From NCBI RefSeq assembly GCF_000719115.1, contig NZ_JOEA01000009.1:310001-374000 (forward strand): 64,000 nucleotides of DNA, written 5' to 3'. Shown here one piece after another: positions 29,116 to 39,090 of this stretch. Under the pieces are notes generated by a model. That model worked only from the letters and a program-made list of their open reading frames with translations, was not told the DNA's origin and searched no databases. The stretch comes from Lentzea albidocapillata (lineage in GTDB: Bacteria > Actinomycetota > Actinomycetes > Mycobacteriales > Pseudonocardiaceae). Both the position numbers and the translations under genes were made by a program. How positions within the stretch are numbered: the stretch's first letter is position 1; every line of letters starts with the position of its first letter.

Positions 29116-29370
29116 GTGGACTTCCCGCCGGCCCGCACCGTGCGGCCCACCCAGCACAACGAGGATGTCGTCGCGGTCTACCTGTCCCGCAACGGGCTCC
29201 GCGACGCGGGCGATCTCGGCGTCCGGATCGCCGCCGCCATCGGGCAGCACGCCGGCGAACCCGGGCGAACCGTCTTCGCCGAGTTCGAGCCCGCGCCCCT
29301 GCACACCGTGCAGGACGTTCTGTCCGGTCACATCACCTGGGACGAGCTCAGCGCCCACCGGGTGGACTGA
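29116..29370 (+). CDS. Small hypothetical protein
   Basis: This is an 84-residue protein with a GTG start and GAGGAG (29105-29110) five bases upstream. It opens with MDFPPARTVRPTQHNEDVVA and contains VYLSRNGLRDAGDLGVRIAAAI. It is acidic, with no membrane segment or recognisable domain. It lies 131 bp after the 153-residue hypothetical and 85 bp before the STAND regulator, all on the + strand. Coding bias supports a real gene. As with its neighbour, a role as an accessory or immunity factor for the giant protein is only a positional guess. Confidence 0.55.
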   Translation: MDFPPARTVRPTQHNEDVVAVYLSRNGLRDAGDLGVRIAAAIGQHAGEPGRTVFAEFEPAPLHTVQDVLSGHITWDELSAHRVD

Positions 29371-29441
29371 CGCTCCCGGTTCAGCCGTGATCGCACCGCC
29401 TCCCGGCTTCGACGTCGAATCGCAGGCGTCGGACGGATGTG

Positions 29442-29447
29442 GATAAT
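29442..29447 (+). promoter_or_regulatory. Putative -10 box (GATAAT) for a leaderless transcript
   Basis: GATAAT ends 8 bases before the ATG of the STAND regulator, so transcription would begin at or next to the start codon. No convincing ribosome binding site precedes that ATG. I see no clear -35 box at 16-18 bases. Confidence 0.4.
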
Positions 29448-29455
29448 TTGGCTCC

Positions 29456-31888
29456 ATGACGGATGCGGTGTTAGAGGAAGATCCGACCTTGATGGCTCTG
29501 CTGAAGGGCTACCGCGTTCGTGCCGATCTCACCCAGGAGCAGCTTGCGGAGGGCGCTGGTGTCAGCGTCCGCGCCATCAGCGACATGGAGCGAGGGATCG
29601 TCAAGGGGCCGCAGCGACGGACGGTCGAAGCGCTGGCCGCGCCGCTGGCACTGTCCGAGGACGAGCTCGCCCGTCTGCAGAAAGTCGCCAAGCAGAGCCG
29701 TGCTCGGTCGACTTCCACCGAGCAGCCACCTCGGCCGGCCGTACGGCTCTACGACCCGCCCGCGGTCGGCATGCTGCCGCCGGACCTCGAGGATCTGACC
29801 GGCCGCGAGCACTGTCTCGAAACGCTGCGGGCGCTCGCCGACGAGATGACGAGCAACCGCGGGGGGTCCGGCCAGGTAGCGGTGGTGAGTGGCCCTCCGG
29901 GAACCGGGAAGACGAGTCTCGCCGTCCGCGCCGCACATGATCTGGCCGAGCATTTTCCGGACGGCCGGCTGTTCCTGAAACTGCGCGGTATGTCGGCCGA
30001 ACCCGGTGAGCCCGCCGACGTTCTGCATCTGCTGCTGAGGTTGCTCGGCATCGACGCCGTGCAGATCCCGGTCGAGCTGGAACATCGGTCGAACCTGTGC
30101 AGGTCACTGCTGAGAGACCGCGCTGTTCTGATCGTTCTGGACGACGCCGTGGATGAGGCGCAGGTGCGTCCGCTGGTTGTCGGCGGGCCTCGCTGCTTCA
30201 CCGTGGTCACCAGCCGTCAGCTGCTGGTGGGACTCGAGGGGACCAGCAGGTTCACCCTCAGTGAGCTGCAGCGCGACGATGCGCTCGCTCTGCTGACCTC
30301 GATCATCGGGCCGGTTCGTGTCACGCGGGAACCTCAGGCGGCGGCTGAACTGGTCGAACTGTGCGGACGGTTGCCTCTCGCGCTCCGCATCGCCGGTAAC
30401 CGCCTCGCGAGTCGCCCCGCATGGCCGCTCGACCATCTTGCCGGTCACCTGCGGGACCGGAGCAGGCGTCTGACGACGCTGACGGCCGGGGATCTGAACG
30501 TCCGCAGCGTGTTCGACCTGTCCTATCGTCAGCTCACGTCGGCGGCCGCAGCGGTGTTCCGGCGCGTCGCCCTCGTTCCGGCGGCCGACTTCTCCGTCGG
30601 TGCGGCCAAAGTCCTCATCGAGGCGACGGACGAGGACGATGCCGCCATCTGTCTCGAGGAGCTGGCCGATGCGAGTCTGCTGCAACCGTCTCAGGAGGAC
30701 GGGAGGTACCAGCTCCACGATCTGCTCAGCGTGTTCGCGACGGAGCGGCTCACCCAGGAGGAGGATCCCGAGGTCGTGCGGCGGGCGGACGAACGCCTGA
30801 CCCGGTGGCTGCTGTTGGGCGCGACGGCGGCGGGCGGGCACTTCCATCCGTGCTGCGACCCGATCTCGCCTCTTTCCGCGTCGTTGTTCGAGGATGCCGT
30901 CAGCGCGGGCCGCTGGCTGCTGACGGAGCACCAGAGCTGGCTGGCAGCGGTGAAGAGGTCCGCGGCTCGCGGCGAACACCAGCAGGTCCTGGACCTGGCC
31001 GCGTCCATGCACTGGTACTCGGAGATCGGCGGCACGGCGAACACGTGGCACGACGTGTTCGATCTCGCCGTGAAGTCGGCCATCGCGATCGGCAGCAAAC
31101 GAGACGAGGCCGTTCATCGCAACTACCTCGCATGGACGCTGTGCTCCCTGATGGGACGCCCGAACGAATCCGCTCGAATGGCGCAGAAGGCCTGGGACGC
31201 CGCCGAGGCGGCAGGCGATCTGCGCGAGCAGGCCTGGGCGAGGATCTATTTCGTCTCGGCTCAGCTCAACGATGGGAAGCCGCCTGCCTCGTCCGCGACC
31301 TTCGACGAGGCGATCAGGTTGTTCAGCGAGGCCGACTACCCACTCGGCGTGCATGTGGCGCGGGCGATGCGGGCCACCTACCTGCATACACAAGGTCAGC
31401 TCGAGGACGCCGCCGAAGAGTTCGGCATCTGTCTCCGGTACTTCAGACAGGCGCAGGGCAGTACGTCGGTGGATGACAGCAGTTGCGCATACCTGTTGCT
31501 TCGCTCCGCGCAGAACCTGGCGGCCCTGGGCTCGCGCGAAGAGGCGCTCAGCCAAAGTGAAGAGGCCCTTGAGCTGTTCCAGGCGCACGGTGCTGTGATA
31601 GGCCAGGCACGCGCCCTGCAAGCCGCGGGAAGCCTGCTGCGGATGCGGGGCGATCACGTCGACGCTCGAGCTCGCTTGACTGAGGCGCTCGCGTTGTTCG
31701 AGCGCACCGGACAGGCTCAGTACCACGTGGACGCGCTCCGTGAACTGGCGTTGTTGTCGGATGAGGCCGGCGACCCGGTGGCGGCGCGTAGCGCGCGCGA
31801 AAAGGCGCTCTCGCTGTGCGAGATGCTGGATGCGGGCGCGGCGAAGAGCCTGCGCGAAGAGCTGATCGAGCAGCTCAACGCCTCCTGA
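29456..31888 (+). CDS. XRE-family HTH / NB-ARC / TPR STAND regulator
   Basis: This is an 810-residue cytoplasmic signal-transducing NTPase with DNA-binding potential. Residues 15-70 form an XRE-type helix-turn-helix (TQEQLAEGAGVSVRAISDME). Residues 115-400 are an NB-ARC ATPase with Walker A GPPGTGKTS (146-154), Walker B AVLIVLDD (223-230), a VVTSR sensor (250-254) and GRLPLALR. A winged-helix block (LHDLLSVFATERL) follows, then TPR-like helices to the C-terminus. This is the AfsR/GutR-like layout without the BTAD domain. In such proteins the TPR sensor controls an ATP-driven switch, and the HTH usually acts on nearby genes. Candidate targets are the toxin-like locus upstream, in the same orientation. 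A -10-like box abuts the ATG. Confidence 0.85.
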   Translation: MTDAVLEEDPTLMALLKGYRVRADLTQEQLAEGAGVSVRAISDMERGIVKGPQRRTVEALAAPLALSEDELARLQKVAKQSRARSTSTEQPPRPAVRLYDPPAVGMLPPDLEDLTGREHCLETLRALADEMTSNRGGSGQVAVVSGPPGTGKTSLAVRAAHDLAEHFPDGRLFLKLRGMSAEPGEPADVLHLLLRLLGIDAVQIPVELEHRSNLCRSLLRDRAVLIVLDDAVDEAQVRPLVVGGPRCFTVVTSRQLLVGLEGTSRFTLSELQRDDALALLTSIIGPVRVTREPQAAAELVELCGRLPLALRIAGNRLASRPAWPLDHLAGHLRDRSRRLTTLTAGDLNVRSVFDLSYRQLTSAAAAVFRRVALVPAADFSVGAAKVLIEATDEDDAAICLEELADASLLQPSQEDGRYQLHDLLSVFATERLTQEEDPEVVRRADERLTRWLLLGATAAGGHFHPCCDPISPLSASLFEDAVSAGRWLLTEHQSWLAAVKRSAARGEHQQVLDLAASMHWYSEIGGTANTWHDVFDLAVKSAIAIGSKRDEAVHRNYLAWTLCSLMGRPNESARMAQKAWDAAEAAGDLREQAWARIYFVSAQLNDGKPPASSATFDEAIRLFSEADYPLGVHVARAMRATYLHTQGQLEDAAEEFGICLRYFRQAQGSTSVDDSSCAYLLLRSAQNLAALGSREEALSQSEEALELFQAHGAVIGQARALQAAGSLLRMRGDHVDARARLTEALALFERTGQAQYHVDALRELALLSDEAGDPVAARSAREKALSLCEMLDAGAAKSLREELIEQLNAS

Positions 31889-32026
31889 ACGCCGCGGAAT
31901 GCCGCTGAGTCGGAGATGTCGAGGTCACAACGACAGATGTGAAGGTCGGTGTGGCTTTACGGCACGCCCAGGTGACCGGCCACCGCCGAGTCCACTGATG
32001 ACCTCTTGTGCGAGAACCGGAACCGG

Positions 32027-32068
32027 GCGGGCGCCCGCCGGGGAGTGGGTCTTTCGGCGGGCGCCCGC
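32027..32068. terminator. Bidirectional hairpin terminator
   Basis: A perfect 14-bp inverted repeat (GCGGGCGCCCGCCG at 32027-32040, complement at 32055-32068) with a 14-base loop lies between the convergent STAND regulator and the P-domain protease. Each arm is itself partly palindromic. There is no T tract, as is common in actinobacteria. Confidence 0.7.
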
Positions 32069-32083
32069 GTCGGTCGGGTTCGG

Positions 32084-33576
<1,493 letters not shown>

Positions 33577-34674
33577 ATGCGGCTTCGAAAGATCGCGGCT
33601 GCGGTGGTCGCGGCGGTGACCTGTGCGAGCGGGTTGGCCGCTCTGGCCGGTCCCGCCCTGGCGGCGCCCCCGAGTTCGACCGCCGACGACGTCCAGCCCT
33701 ACATCATCGGCGGAGAGCCCGCCACGGAGAACTACACCTTCTACACCAAGTTGCTGAGCAACGGCCGGTTCGGCTGCGGTGGCTCGCTGATCGCGCCGCT
33801 GTGGGTCGTCACCGCCGACCACTGCATCGGCAGCGTCACCTCGGTGCGCATCGGCGGGACCACGCTGGGCGCGGGCGAGACCCGCAACGTCGTTCAGCAG
33901 ATCGGTGGCCCGAGCGGCTACGACATCGCCCTGCTGAAGCTGGGCAGCCCGTCGGCGCAGACCCCGATCACCATCACCGAAACCGCGCTGAACACCGGCA
34001 CGGCGGTGCGGATCATGGGTCACGGCCAGACCTGTCCGACCAGAGGCTGCGGCAGCGCGCCGAACCAGCTCATGCAGCTGGACACGTCCCTGGTCACCGG
34101 CTGCACCGCGAACTTCGTGCCGTCTCACGAGCTGTGCGTCGGTGACGAGTCGGGTGCGGGCGCCTGCTACGGCGACTCCGGCGGTCCGCTGGTCGTGCGG
34201 GCCAACAACCGCTGGGAGCTCGGCGGGGCCACCAGCCGCGCGGGGCGCAACAACCCCGAGTGCGCGACCGCCCCGTCGATCTACATGAAGGTTCCCGCGT
34301 TCATGTCGTGGATCGAAGGCCACACCGGTGACCTGGGCGGCGACCCCGGTCCCGGCCCTGGCCCCGGCAACTGCTCGGGGGAGACCTTCACCGGCACGCT
34401 GAACTCCGGTTCGTCGGCCTACCAGCCCAACGGCAGCTACTACTACAGCGCCGCCTCGGGCACCCACCGTGGTTGCCTCACGGGGCCGTCGGGCAGCGAC
34501 TACGACCTGTATCTGCAGAAGTGGAACGGGTCGACGTGGGCGAACGTGAAGTCCGGCGCCACCGAGGCTGCCAACGAGACAGTCGAGTACGCGGGCACCG
34601 CGGGCTACTACCGCTGGCAGGTCCACGCCTACAGCGGTTCCGGCAGCTACACGCTGAAGACCGACAAGCCCTGA
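33577..34674 (+). CDS. Secreted trypsin-like serine protease with C-terminal PPC-like domain
   Basis: This is a 365-residue exported S1-family endopeptidase. The ATG at 33577 is preceded by AAGGAG (33563-33568) and begins a clean signal peptide (MRLRKIAAAVVAAVTCASGL, cleavage after ALA near residue 29). Triad residues are His82 (TADHC), Asp116 (DIALLKL) and Ser201 (CYGDSGGPL). The mature enzyme probably begins at IIGG (residue 43). After a PGPGPGPG linker (near 270-278), the C-terminus (TFTGTLNSGSSAYQP...YYRWQVHAYSGSGSYTL) resembles a bacterial pre-peptidase C-terminal (PPC) beta-sandwich. The catalytic domain is related to its divergent neighbour, but the C-terminal add-on differs. Confidence 0.92.
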   Translation: MRLRKIAAAVVAAVTCASGLAALAGPALAAPPSSTADDVQPYIIGGEPATENYTFYTKLLSNGRFGCGGSLIAPLWVVTADHCIGSVTSVRIGGTTLGAGETRNVVQQIGGPSGYDIALLKLGSPSAQTPITITETALNTGTAVRIMGHGQTCPTRGCGSAPNQLMQLDTSLVTGCTANFVPSHELCVGDESGAGACYGDSGGPLVVRANNRWELGGATSRAGRNNPECATAPSIYMKVPAFMSWIEGHTGDLGGDPGPGPGPGNCSGETFTGTLNSGSSAYQPNGSYYYSAASGTHRGCLTGPSGSDYDLYLQKWNGSTWANVKSGATEAANETVEYAGTAGYYRWQVHAYSGSGSYTLKTDKP

Positions 34675-34684
34675 TGACGGTGTG

Positions 34685-34716
34685 CCCTCTCGCGGACGAA
34701 CGGGTCCGCGGGAGGG
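34685..34716 (+). terminator. Intrinsic terminator of the PPC-tailed protease
   Basis: A 13-bp stem with one mismatch (CCCTCTCGCGGAC / GTCCGCGGGAGGG) and a 6-base loop begins 11 bases after the stop codon and is followed by TTT. Confidence 0.7.
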
Positions 34717-34768
34717 TTTGCGCGCGCTGACTTCAAGTATCCAATGTGGACGCTGAGGCAGAACATGC

Positions 34769-34812
34769 CGATGGGGCCGTTTTCGGGAGATGTCCCGAGA
34801 ACGGCCCCATCG
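34769..34812. terminator. Strong hairpin, probable terminator for the minus strand
   Basis: Two 20-base arms (34769-34788 and 34793-34812) pair completely except for one T/G wobble, around a GATG loop. On the minus strand it starts 8 bases after the stop codon of the orphan 3' gene end, the usual position for a terminator. It could also stop readthrough from the protease gene. Confidence 0.7.
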
Positions 34813-34819
34813 CGACCTA

Positions 34820-35032
34820 TCAGGTCTGGTCGGCCCACCACTTCTGGCCTGCCGCGCCCAGGGTGGAGATCGGGTCGTAGTAGGGGTAGCGGCGGTCGAG
34901 CGCCTCGGGGTCTTCGAGCTCGATCCCGGTGCGGTAGTTCTTACCAACGAGCGTCAAGTGCTGCGATCTCTCCGCGAGCTGGAACTGCCCAACCTCTTCG
35001 GGACGTGCGCCCACTCGTGCCGGACGGCCCAC
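34820..35032 (-). pseudogene. Orphan 3' end of an unrecognised gene
   Basis: The minus-strand frame ends KNYRTGIELEDPEALDRRYP and then 20 more residues to TGA at 34820-34822. Over 34820-34950 nearly every codon ends in G or C and the composition is protein-like, followed at once by a hairpin terminator. There is no plausible start, and upstream the frame runs into the LysR gene in another frame. It looks like the surviving 3' end of a gene whose front was replaced when the LysR/catabolic block was joined here, or a frameshifted extension of the LysR gene. I do not recognise the family. Confidence 0.5.
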
Positions 35033-35874
35033 TCGCGGAAACTTTCGACTGTCGGTTCCAGCGGGTGCAGGGAAGAGACGAGCAGGCCGATCTGCCGGTA
35101 GTGCCGTGGCACGATCGGCACCTCCGCCGAGCCCGCCAGCGGGCCGCCGTGGCGGGACGGCAGCACGGCGACTCCGACCCCTGCGGCAGCGAGTCCGCGT
35201 ACGGTCTCCACTTCCTCTGTCTCGAAACCGTAGCGCGGCCGGATCCCAGCCGCGCCGAACAACTCGTCGACGCGCCTGCGTAGCGCAATGCTCGAGGACA
35301 GGCCGACGAACGTCTCGTCGCGACAGTCGTGCAGCCGGACCGCCTCCCGGCGTGCCAGCCGGTGATCGGCGGGAACCACGAGGACGAAGGGCTCGCGGAA
35401 GAGTTCAGTGGCGGCAACGTTCGAATCGATGGACCTCATGGCGGTCAGCGCGACGTCGATAGTCCCGTTGCTCAGTTGCTCGATCAGTTCCTCATGCGCA
35501 GCCTGCACCAGTGCCAGTCGGACACGCGGGTGCGCCGCGCGGTAGCTGCGCAGGAGTTCTGGAGCCCTGCTTTGTCCCATGGTGCGGAGAAATCCGAACA
35601 CGACCTGACCACGACCGGGGTCGGCGGCCTCATGTGCTCGTGTCACGCCCACTGACAGTGCCGTGTGCGCCGATCCGATCGCCTCGGCCAGCGCGACGCC
35701 GGCACGGGTGAGCTCGATCTGCCTGCCGAGCCGGTGGGTCAACGCGACCCCTGCGGTCTTGCTCAGCTCGGCGATCCAGCGCGTCGCCGTCGACTGAGGC
35801 ACACCGACCGCCGCTGCCGCCGCACTCAGGTGTCCGTGCTCCCTCATCGCGAGCAGCAACGTCAGCCGAGGCAT
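34954..35874 (-). CDS. LysR-family transcriptional regulator
   Basis: This is a 306-residue protein if started at the ATG at 35874. GTG/TTG codons at 35910 and 35907 would add about 12 residues, and none has a clear ribosome binding site. The N-terminal winged HTH (MREHGHLSAAAAAVGVPQST, then TATRWIAELSKTAGVALTHR) is followed by the two-lobed LysR substrate domain (EEVETVRGLAAAGVGVAVLP). It is divergent from the aldehyde dehydrogenase operon, the usual arrangement for a LysR regulator and its target. The inducer is presumably the operon's substrate or a product. Its C-terminus (SSSSRRDRST) overlaps the orphan 3' gene end in another frame, so the last residues may not be original. Confidence 0.88.
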   Translation of the reverse strand: MPRLTLLLAMREHGHLSAAAAAVGVPQSTATRWIAELSKTAGVALTHRLGRQIELTRAGVALAEAIGSAHTALSVGVTRAHEAADPGRGQVVFGFLRTMGQSRAPELLRSYRAAHPRVRLALVQAAHEELIEQLSNGTIDVALTAMRSIDSNVAATELFREPFVLVVPADHRLARREAVRLHDCRDETFVGLSSSIALRRRVDELFGAAGIRPRYGFETEEVETVRGLAAAGVGVAVLPSRHGGPLAGSAEVPIVPRHYRQIGLLVSSLHPLEPTVESFREWAVRHEWAHVPKRLGSSSSRRDRST

Positions 35875-35986
35875 CAGGTCTGACGCGATGGTCGACGACG
35901 GTGACAACACGCCAGCATCGTAGTTCGTCCTTTGCAGACCCACCCTCTGAACCAGCCGCGCCGCAGGGGATCTCCTTCCCGGCCAC

Positions 35987-36031
35987 GAGGTGAACCTCCC
36001 CAAAAGTGGATAGGTGACCTTCGATTCTGAA
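35987..36031. promoter_or_regulatory. Cluster of short dyads in the LysR/ALDH intergenic region
   Basis: Three short inverted repeats lie close together: GAGGTgaACCTC (35987-35998), AGGTgACCT (36012-36020) and TTCgattctGAA (36020-36031). The first two share AGGT/ACCT half-sites about 24 bases apart. They are candidates for the LysR binding region. The assignment is positional. Confidence 0.35.
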
Positions 36032-36175
36032 TACACGCAGGACAAAGCAGGCGAAACAGCGGGGATGGCCTGATGGCGGCCTTGCATGCGCTCTGTTCGC
36101 CGTGACAGTGGCAATCACGTATTGCACGCTCCTCCTCGGTCAGAGCATCTGAGCAGGAGGGAGGACCTCGAGGCG

Positions 36176-37645
36176 ATGAACAGCACCGTTCACGAAGCCG
36201 AGGTACTGGGCAATGTTGAGAAGGGCCTGCTGATCGGGGGGCAGTTCCGCCCGGCGACGGGTGGACGTACCTTCCCCGTGGAGAATCCCGCGACCGGAAC
36301 AACCCTGTGCGAGGTCGCCGACGGTACTTCGCGGGATGCTCTCGAAGCACTCGACGCGGCGTGTGCCGCTCAGGCTTCCTGGGCCGCGACCGCGCCGCGT
36401 GAACGAAGTGAGATTCTGCGCCGTGCCTACGATCTCCTCGTTGCGCGCACCGAGGAGATCGCGCAGTTGATCACCTTGGAGATGGGCAAGTCGCTGGCGG
36501 AGTCGCGGTCCGAGGTTGTTTACGGAGCTGAGTTCTTCCGCTGGTACTCGGAAGAGGCCGTGCGGATCCAGGGTGACTTCACCGTCGAGCCCGGAGGCTC
36601 TGGGCGGATCATGCTCATGCGCCAGCCGGTGGGGCCGAGCCTGCTGATCACTCCGTGGAACGTTCCGCTGGCCATGCCCACGCGCAAGATCGGTCCCGCG
36701 ATCGCGGCGGGGTGCACGATGATCCTCAAGCCCGCCGAGCAGACTCCGCTCACGGCGTTGCTGCTCGCCTCCGTGCTCACCGAAGCCGGTCTGCCCGACG
36801 GAGTCCTCAACGTCATCACCACCTCGGAGCCGGAAGCCGTTGCAGCGCCGTTGGTCCATGATGGACGGTTGCGCAAGGTGTCGTTCACCGGATCGACGGA
36901 GGTCGGCAGGAAGCTGATCGTGAGCTCGGCGGACAAGGTGCTCCGCACATCGATGGAGCTGGGTGGCAACGCGCCCTTCATCGTGTGCGCGGACGCCGAT
37001 GTCGACGCTGCGGTGGACGGCGCGATGATCGCCAAGATGCGCAACATCGGTGAGGCGTGCATCGCGGCCAACCGGTTCTACGTGCACGCGGACGTGGCCG
37101 AGGAGTTCACCGAGAAGCTCTCTGCCCGGATGGGAAAGATGGTCGTCGGCCGTGGTGACGAGGACGGTGCCGAGGTCGGCCCGCTGATCGACGCCGCCCA
37201 GCGCGACAGGGTCGCGGAGCTCGTCGACGACGCGGTGCGCCGCGGTGCGCGAGTCCGCACAGGTGGAACGGCTCCCCCGGGACCTGGCTACTTCTACCCT
37301 CCGACCGTGCTGACCGACGTCTCGCCCGCCGCACGGTTGCGGACAGAGGAAATCTTCGGACCGGTCGCGGCGATCTCCACGTTCGCAGACGAGCAGGAGG
37401 TGCTGCGGTCCGCCAACGACACCGAGTCCGGTCTGGTGAGCTACGTCTACAGCCGTGACATCGGACGTGCGCTCCGCCTCGCGGAAGGCCTCGAAACCGG
37501 CATGGTCGGCCTCAACCGCGGATTCGTCTCGAACCCCGCCGCTCCGTTCGGTGGCATGAAGCAGTCCGGCCTCGGGCGTGAAGGCGGTCGAGTCGGCATC
37601 GAGGAGTTCCTCGAGATCAAGTACGTCGCCGTGGAAGTCGACTGA
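36176..37645 (+). CDS. NAD(P)-dependent aldehyde dehydrogenase, succinate-semialdehyde type
   Basis: This 489-residue cytoplasmic enzyme oxidises an aldehyde to the carboxylate. ATG 36176 is preceded by GGAGGGAGGAC. Cofactor-binding FTGSTEVGRK is at residues 237-246, the general base is Glu261 (ELGGN), and the nucleophile is Cys295 (GEACIAANR). The C-terminal PFGGMKQSGLGREGG and overall length are typical of the GabD/succinate-semialdehyde dehydrogenase branch. The exact substrate cannot be read from sequence. It is the first gene of a five-gene operon; its TGA overlaps the fumarase ATG by one base. The company of a fumarase and a fumarase-superfamily lyase suggests it turns a C4 or similar semialdehyde into a TCA-cycle acid. 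Confidence 0.9.
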   Translation: MNSTVHEAEVLGNVEKGLLIGGQFRPATGGRTFPVENPATGTTLCEVADGTSRDALEALDAACAAQASWAATAPRERSEILRRAYDLLVARTEEIAQLITLEMGKSLAESRSEVVYGAEFFRWYSEEAVRIQGDFTVEPGGSGRIMLMRQPVGPSLLITPWNVPLAMPTRKIGPAIAAGCTMILKPAEQTPLTALLLASVLTEAGLPDGVLNVITTSEPEAVAAPLVHDGRLRKVSFTGSTEVGRKLIVSSADKVLRTSMELGGNAPFIVCADADVDAAVDGAMIAKMRNIGEACIAANRFYVHADVAEEFTEKLSARMGKMVVGRGDEDGAEVGPLIDAAQRDRVAELVDDAVRRGARVRTGGTAPPGPGYFYPPTVLTDVSPAARLRTEEIFGPVAAISTFADEQEVLRSANDTESGLVSYVYSRDIGRALRLAEGLETGMVGLNRGFVSNPAAPFGGMKQSGLGREGGRVGIEEFLEIKYVAVEVD

Positions 37646-39075
37646 TGAGCGCGCAGCCGATTACTCCCGACGCGGACGCGGCCTACCCGCCCGGGCATCG
37701 GCAGGAGGTGGACTTCGGCGGGTCCGTCCTCGTTCCCGGCCACGCTTTGTGGGGGGCTCAGACCCAGCGGGCAATCGAGACCTTCACGATCAGCGATCTT
37801 CGCCTGCCCCGCCACTACATCGGCAGCCTTGGTTCGCTCAAACGGGCGGCGGCCCAAGTCAACGCACACCTGGGGCTGCTGGACCCGGTAGTGGCAGAGG
37901 CGGTCGAGGCTGCCGCGGGTGAGGTGGCCGACGGACTGCTCGACAACCAGTTCCAGGTGGACGTGTTCCAGACAGGCAGCGGCACCAACACCAACATGAA
38001 CGCCAACGAGGTGATTGCCAACCGGGCCAACCAGTTGCTCGGCACGCGGCTCGGCGCCAAGCACCCGGTGCATCCGAACGACCACGTGAACCGGGGGCAG
38101 TCGTCCAACGACGTCACGCCCACGGTTGTGCACCTCACCGCGCAGACAGCGATCACCCATCGGTTGATCCCGGCTTTCGACCATCTCGCGGTATCACTGC
38201 GCACGGTCGCGGCAGCAACCGATGATGTCGTCAAGACCGGGCGCACGCACCTGCAGGACGCGGTGCCGATCCGGCTCGGGCAGGAGTTCCTGGGTCACGC
38301 CGGCCAGATCGAACGGAGTGTGGGAAGGTTCCGTGCGGTGCAGCTCGGCCTTGCCGAGGTCGCGCTCGGCGGTACCGCCATCGGCACTGGCATCAACACC
38401 CACCCGGAGTTCGCCGGCAGGGTTGTCGCGACCCTGGCCGAGGAGTTCTCGGTCGAGCTGCGCGAGACCTCCAACCATTTCCAGGCGCAGAACAACCATG
38501 ACGCGGTGGTGTTCGCGTCGGGTGCGCTCAGGACGGCTGCGGCGAGTTTGCTCAAGATCGCCGATGACGTGCGCTGGATGAACAGCGGCCCCCGCACCGG
38601 ACTGGGCGAGATCGAGGTGCCGACGCACTCGATGGGTTCCTCGATCATGCCGGGCAAGACCAACCCGATCGTCGCGGAGGCGGTGGCCCAGGTCGCGATC
38701 AAGGTGATCGGCAACGACGCCGCCATCACGGCGGCCGGCGGTCGCGGCAACTTCGAGCTCACCGTGACGAGCCCTGTCGTCGCGTACTGCCTGCTGGAGT
38801 CGATCGAGCTGCTTGCCGCTGCGGCGATGGTGTTCGCCGACCGGTGCATCAGCGGAATCAGGGCCACGCAAGCAGGACCGGACGCTGTCGAACGCAGCTT
38901 GATGATGGCCACAGCGCTCTCGCCGCGCGTTGGGTACGACAAGGCCGCTGCCATCGCGGCAGAGGCGCGCAGCAGCGGACGCACGATCCGCGAGGTCGCC
39001 CGCGAGCGCACCGCCCTCACCGGAGACGAACTGTCCGAACTGCTCGACCCGCGGCGAATGACAGGACCGCGCTGA
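37645..39075 (+). CDS. fumC: Class II fumarate hydratase
   Basis: This 476-residue enzyme of the fumarase/aspartase superfamily most likely interconverts fumarate and malate as a cytoplasmic homotetramer. Signatures in order are GSGTNTNMNANEV (111-123), HPNDHVNRGQSSNDVTPT (143-160), TGRTHLQDAVP (198-208) and the superfamily loop GSSIMPGKTN (331-340). HPNDHVN..QSSND is close to fumarase C, while NMNANEV is also seen in aspartases, so aspartase or a relaxed amino-acid lyase is the main alternative. It overlaps the aldehyde dehydrogenase by one base and sits in an operon with a second superfamily member. It is therefore probably a pathway-dedicated copy that pulls released fumarate into central metabolism. 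Confidence 0.85.
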   Translation: MSAQPITPDADAAYPPGHRQEVDFGGSVLVPGHALWGAQTQRAIETFTISDLRLPRHYIGSLGSLKRAAAQVNAHLGLLDPVVAEAVEAAAGEVADGLLDNQFQVDVFQTGSGTNTNMNANEVIANRANQLLGTRLGAKHPVHPNDHVNRGQSSNDVTPTVVHLTAQTAITHRLIPAFDHLAVSLRTVAAATDDVVKTGRTHLQDAVPIRLGQEFLGHAGQIERSVGRFRAVQLGLAEVALGGTAIGTGINTHPEFAGRVVATLAEEFSVELRETSNHFQAQNNHDAVVFASGALRTAAASLLKIADDVRWMNSGPRTGLGEIEVPTHSMGSSIMPGKTNPIVAEAVAQVAIKVIGNDAAITAAGGRGNFELTVTSPVVAYCLLESIELLAAAAMVFADRCISGIRATQAGPDAVERSLMMATALSPRVGYDKAAAIAAEARSSGRTIREVARERTALTGDELSELLDPRRMTGPR

Positions 39076-39090
39076 CGTACGGGAGCTCTC

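Noticed and set aside
28516..29370. A single 284-codon gene covering both small genes after the giant gene
   Set aside because: Its first two thirds are arginine-rich with poor codon bias, while the frame starting at 28523 has normal composition and a good ribosome binding site. Only the end, from 29116, reads as protein.
35041..36175. Upstream extension of the LysR protein to 386 residues
   Set aside because: The first 70-80 residues have no family match, and the frame crosses the intergenic region shared with the divergent operon.
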